From positions 868,001 through 932,000 of the forward strand of contig NZ_JAPPRJ010000009.1 of the NCBI RefSeq assembly GCF_026672545.1: a DNA stretch of 64,000 nucleotides. Direction: 5' to 3'. Below the pieces are notes generated by a model, which had not been told where the DNA came from, searched no databases, and worked only from the letters and a program-made list of their open reading frames with translations. The DNA comes from Rhizobium sp. SL86 (GTDB lineage Bacteria > Pseudomonadota > Alphaproteobacteria > Rhizobiales > Rhizobiaceae). Position numbers and translations under genes: made by a program. Every line of letters starts with the position of its first letter. The stretch's first letter is position 1. Shown here in pieces: positions 61,181 to 64,000 of the stretch.

Positions 61181-61825
61181 ATGGAATACCGGCTCACCTG
61201 CATCAACAATTCGGACATGCACGGCAACTTTGTGCTGTATCAACGCCCCGAACGCAGCGAAGGGTCGGCACATATCCGCAGCCTTGCTTGGCAATCGCGC
61301 GCCACCGCGCCCGGAACCCGGGTGACCTTCTGCTGGCAGACCAGCACCGCCTTCATCTGGGGCGAACATGGAGAATATGGCGGGAGCCCGCGTTTCATCA
61401 CATCGCAGGAGATTGAAGCCGATATCGACCGCGACAATCTCGTCGATCTGCGCGCAGGTCCGTTTGGTGCGCCGGCTTTCAGCAACCTGCGGGCGACGCC
61501 TTCCTCGGACGGTCTGACGATCCGTCAGCTTAATGCGCGATTTGATTACCCGATCTTTCACGGGATCGCCCGCGACAGCGCCCCATTATTGATCGCTCCG
61601 TTCCACATGAACGTCAGCACGACCTTTGTGGTCGACCCCGTCACCTACTGGGTCCATTTCAACGACTGCAGGGCCGGCGAGCTGCTTGACCAGGCCCAAC
61701 TGGATGGGAGCCAACGTCTCGAGTTTACGGCGTCGCGGCCAGCCCAAACCGTCAGCATGGGAACAGACAACATCATCCGGCCGGTCGCCGAGGCGTCCTG
61801 GATACGGTCGCGACCCGGCAACTGA
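61181..61825 (+). CDS. Uncharacterised paralogue 2 of the same family
   Basis: The 214-residue protein shares the plan of its neighbour: EYRLTCINNSDMHGNFVLYQR, then SLAWQSRATAPGTRVTFCW (almost the same as SLAWFARPTAPGTRVTFTW), a middle with ATPSSDGLTIRQLNARF, and VDPVTYWVHFNDCRAGELLDQAQ. The VGIGMAGSGTF block is replaced by an unrelated stretch, so it is the most diverged member. GGAGG lies 8 bases before the ATG. Function unknown; likely co-transcribed with paralogue 1. Confidence 0.75.
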   Translation: MEYRLTCINNSDMHGNFVLYQRPERSEGSAHIRSLAWQSRATAPGTRVTFCWQTSTAFIWGEHGEYGGSPRFITSQEIEADIDRDNLVDLRAGPFGAPAFSNLRATPSSDGLTIRQLNARFDYPIFHGIARDSAPLLIAPFHMNVSTTFVVDPVTYWVHFNDCRAGELLDQAQLDGSQRLEFTASRPAQTVSMGTDNIIRPVAEASWIRSRPGN

Positions 61826-61929
61826 CCTGCACGCTCTACGCAGCAACAGACTGCGTCATGGAACTCCGGCCTGGGCGGAGCCGGCACAGCCTCGCGGGCG
61901 ACCCTTCAACCTCACATGGAGATAAGACC

Positions 61930-62472
61930 ATGAACACGCACATCTACATGCTTCAGACGATGAGACGCCTGTTGGCCGTGACAGGATTGATGATGGCCCT
62001 GCTGTTTGCAGCAGGCCCAGCAGCGGCAGAATACATCTACCGCGGGCTGCTCATTGACGGACAGGGAGCGCTTGATCTGAGAACCAACCGCTTCCAGTTC
62101 AATCCGGCCTTGTCGTTCAACAAGGACCTCAATCAGATCGCCGCGGCACCTTCGAACTTTCGCTGCGCGCTTCGCATGAACACGACAGCGCCCATCCCGA
62201 ACGTCGGCGATAGCTCGCCGCTCGCGGGCTTCGCAATCTTCACCGCAACTTTCGATCAGAACCCGCCTCTCCTTCCGATCGGGCACGTCAGTGTTCAGCC
62301 AAGCCCAGGGGTCCCTGTCGCCAATCCCGCGCAGGAATTCGCCAATGATCTGCGCGCGGAGGCGATCGACAACCCCGAGAGGTTCAACGATCGTTATATC
62401 GTCGGCGTTCCCGGACGCGACAGCGACGATGATTGCCGCGATCGCCCCAAATCCTTCAACTCCTTCAACTGA
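61930..62472 (+). CDS. Secreted hypothetical protein (180 aa)
   Basis: Residues 1-34 form a signal peptide with an Arg-Arg/hydrophobic stretch (MRRLLAVTGLMMALLFAAG) and likely cleavage at AAA-EY. The mature protein of about 146 residues starts EYIYRGLLIDGQGALDLRTN, contains two Cys (near FRCALRMN and DDDCRDRP) and ends with an acidic/polar tail. I do not recognise the family; a faint resemblance of EYIYRG to the YRxD start of ADP-ribosylating toxins is not supported further. GGAGA lies 7 bases before the ATG. It may be a partner of the two upstream paralogues. Confidence 0.65.
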   Translation: MNTHIYMLQTMRRLLAVTGLMMALLFAAGPAAAEYIYRGLLIDGQGALDLRTNRFQFNPALSFNKDLNQIAAAPSNFRCALRMNTTAPIPNVGDSSPLAGFAIFTATFDQNPPLLPIGHVSVQPSPGVPVANPAQEFANDLRAEAIDNPERFNDRYIVGVPGRDSDDDCRDRPKSFNSFN

Positions 62473-62485
62473 TGCCGCAAGGCCG

Positions 62486-62512
62486 AGCGCTCCTGCCATC
62501 CGGCAGGGGCGC
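62486..62512 (+). terminator. Strong hairpin after the secreted-protein gene
   Basis: AGCGCTCCTGCC/GGCAGGGGCGCT with loop ATCC forms a long GC stem 14 bases after the stop. It is followed by TTCAACTG, so the T run is weak. Confidence 0.5.
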
Positions 62513-62657
62513 TTCAACTGTGAGCCCCCTCCTCCCGCGAAGCTGCGGCAGAATGAAGAGCATCTGCGACCCGACGCTTGAAATCGGAATAAGAACCATA
62601 GCTATCTTGGAGGACGTTTCCGCGCCGGTTGCACGTTTGAGTTCGAAGGATCCCGCC

Positions 62658-63503
62658 ATGCATGAAGACATGCCCTCCGTCACCCTCCCCTCCGGCGCCG
62701 AAATTCCGGTGCTTGGCATCGGCACCTGGAAGATGGGCGAACATCCTGGCCAGCGCCGGGCGGAAATCGCGGCGCTGAGGGCCGCGATCGACCACGGCAT
62801 GAGGCTGATCGATACGGCGGAAATGTATGGCGACGGCGCCTCCGAGGAGGTGGTCGGCGAGGCAATCGCCGGGCGGCGCAATGACGTGGTCCTGGTCAGC
62901 AAGGTCTATCCGTGGAATGCCAGCCGCCAAGGCACGATCAAGGCCTGCGAGGCGAGTCTGACGCGGCTCGGCACCGATCATCTCGATCTTTATCTCCTGC
63001 ACTGGCGCGGCGAACATCCGCTGGAAGACACGGTTGCCGCCATGGAGAGCCTGAAGAAGGCCGGTAAGATCGGTGCCTGGGGCGTCTCCAACTTCGATGT
63101 CGATGACATGGAGGAACTGTTGGCGGTGCCGGGCGGCGAAAACTGCGCCGCCAACCAGGTGCTGTTCAACCTGTCGCGCCGCGGCATCGAGTTCGACCTG
63201 CTGCCCTGGTGCCAGGATCGCGGCATCGCCGTCATGGCCTATTCTCCGATCGAACAGGGAAGGCTTCTGCAGCATCCAGACCTCATCCGCATCGCCAAGG
63301 CCTACCAGGCAACGCCCGCCCAGCTGGCACTGGCCTTCGTGCTGGAACGCGACGGTGTCGTAGCGATCCCGAAGACCTCGAGCGTGGCACGCGTCGAGGA
63401 AAACCGTGGCGCCGTTGATCTCGACATCAGCGATGAGGACTGGGCCGTCCTCGACGCCGCCTTCCCGCCGCCGACACGCAAGCAGCCGCTTGAGATGCTG
63501 TGA
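62658..63503 (+). CDS. Aldo/keto reductase
   Basis: The 281-residue protein is a complete (beta/alpha)8 aldo/keto reductase: VLGIGTWKMGEHPG at the start, IDTAEMYGDG with the catalytic Asp/Tyr, LVSKVYP with the catalytic Lys, LYLLHWRGEHP with the active-site His, GVSNF and the NADPH-binding IPKTSSVARVEEN near the end. AAGGA lies 7 bases before the ATG at 62658. It interrupts the paralogue cluster and looks like an unrelated neighbour, with more typical codon use for the chromosome. Confidence 0.93.
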   Translation: MHEDMPSVTLPSGAEIPVLGIGTWKMGEHPGQRRAEIAALRAAIDHGMRLIDTAEMYGDGASEEVVGEAIAGRRNDVVLVSKVYPWNASRQGTIKACEASLTRLGTDHLDLYLLHWRGEHPLEDTVAAMESLKKAGKIGAWGVSNFDVDDMEELLAVPGGENCAANQVLFNLSRRGIEFDLLPWCQDRGIAVMAYSPIEQGRLLQHPDLIRIAKAYQATPAQLALAFVLERDGVVAIPKTSSVARVEENRGAVDLDISDEDWAVLDAAFPPPTRKQPLEML

Positions 63504-63663
63504 GAACGGGAGGCTCGCCCGCCTCTATCGCCGCGATCTGCACCATCACTTCACCTGAAATCACAGGTTGAATTTAGGTAGAGATGTGGAATGATGACGG
63601 CAAGAGCAACGCAATAAAGCCGCAGACGCTACCAACGGAGCGGCTCGTGGGCGGGAGCAAGTT

Positions 63664-64000
63664 GATGCCGACCTATTCCCTAACGTTCCAAAATGATGAC
63701 AAACTGAGTCACAGCTGGGCGATATTCCAGAAAAATCCGGCACTCTACCCACCAAACCATCCCTTCTCTCTGGCTTGGGTCGTAGGCCCCGGGCAAACCG
63801 GTGCAGGCAGCAGTTCAGCCTGGAACGCGGACTATCGTTTCAATCCAACGGAAACGACGGTGCTGAAACCGGCAACCCAACCGTTTTCCAGCGTGGCGCC
63901 GAACAACACGGCTGTCGGCATCGGAATGGCCGGCTCCGGCACCTTCGTCACGGAGGCGCAGCCAAACATGACTGCCCCCTTCATCCCGTATCCCACCTAC
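63664..64000 (+). CDS. Uncharacterised paralogue 3 of the possible RhiA-like family (partial)
   Basis: The frame is open from ATG 63664 (GGGAG 8 bases upstream) to the window end, 112 residues. It starts PTYSLTFQNDDKLSHSWAIFQ and has PFSLAWVV, then VGIGMAGSGTFVTEAQPNMTA near the end, almost the same as in paralogue 1. About 45 residues between the two blocks, present in paralogue 1, are missing here, so it is an internally shortened member or a decaying copy. The C-terminus lies outside the window. Confidence 0.75.

Overview
The window looks like chromosomal DNA of a Rhizobiaceae alphaproteobacterium (Rhizobium/Agrobacterium/Sinorhizobium type). It is GC-rich. It carries rhizobial housekeeping genes (groESL, tig, ilvC, pdxJ), families typical of rhizobia (DUF982, DUF1127, usg, DUF6894), and promoters of the alphaproteobacterial general-stress sigma factor EcfG type (GGAAC-N16-CGTT). 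No insertion sequence, prophage, plasmid gene or CRISPR array was seen.

Layout. 1-9.4 kb: a GlxA-type AraC regulator, a two-gene operon of double-receiver response regulators (one with a GGDEF domain), a dimethylglycine/sarcosine dehydrogenase-family flavoprotein and an MscS channel. 9.5-14.5 kb: a GlsB-like stress membrane protein behind an EcfG promoter, tRNA-Lys, small proteins, a nuclease-like protein and a diguanylate cyclase. 14.5-23.4 kb: the operon glgE, treS-maltokinase fusion, glgB, which converts trehalose through maltose and maltose-1-phosphate to branched alpha-glucan; it also starts with an EcfG promoter. 23.4-29 kb: usg, groES-groEL with a CIRCE-like element and a heat-shock promoter, a ribosome-modulation-factor-like protein, a possible structured RNA, tig and tRNA-Leu. 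29.2-30.3 kb: a small RNA with three CCTCCTCCC-loop hairpins followed by two DUF1127 genes. 30.4-35.5 kb: assorted enzymes. 34.3-39.3 kb: a 'ferric-type' ABC transporter operon with a Pho-box-like repeat at its promoter. 39.3-46.7 kb: a SHOCT protein, an aminotransferase, a second diguanylate cyclase and a polar amino-acid ABC operon headed by a GntR regulator. 46.8-48.9 kb: ilvC with a tandemly duplicated 3' end, and a TetR regulator. 49-57.2 kb: regulator/enzyme pairs (HxlR with a quinone-reductase-like SDR, a MarR-GNAT fusion), pdxJ, a MerR regulator, a RecD-like helicase, and a COG4315 protein with an ECF sigma/anti-sigma pair. 57.2-58.9 kb: a cobalt-type nitrile hydratase operon whose alpha subunit has a His-rich N-terminus. 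59-64 kb: an AraC regulator followed by three paralogues of an uncharacterised protein family and a small secreted protein, interrupted by an aldo/keto reductase; the last paralogue runs off the window.

The parts most worth following are the right-end paralogue cluster with its AraC-type direct repeats, the CCTCCTCCC small RNA and its shared promoter motif with the DUF1127 genes, the complementary loss of phospho-acceptors in the receiver pair, the Pho-box-like control of the transporter/nuclease operon, and the ilvC tail duplication. All function calls come from reading the sequence and remembered family knowledge; no database search was run.
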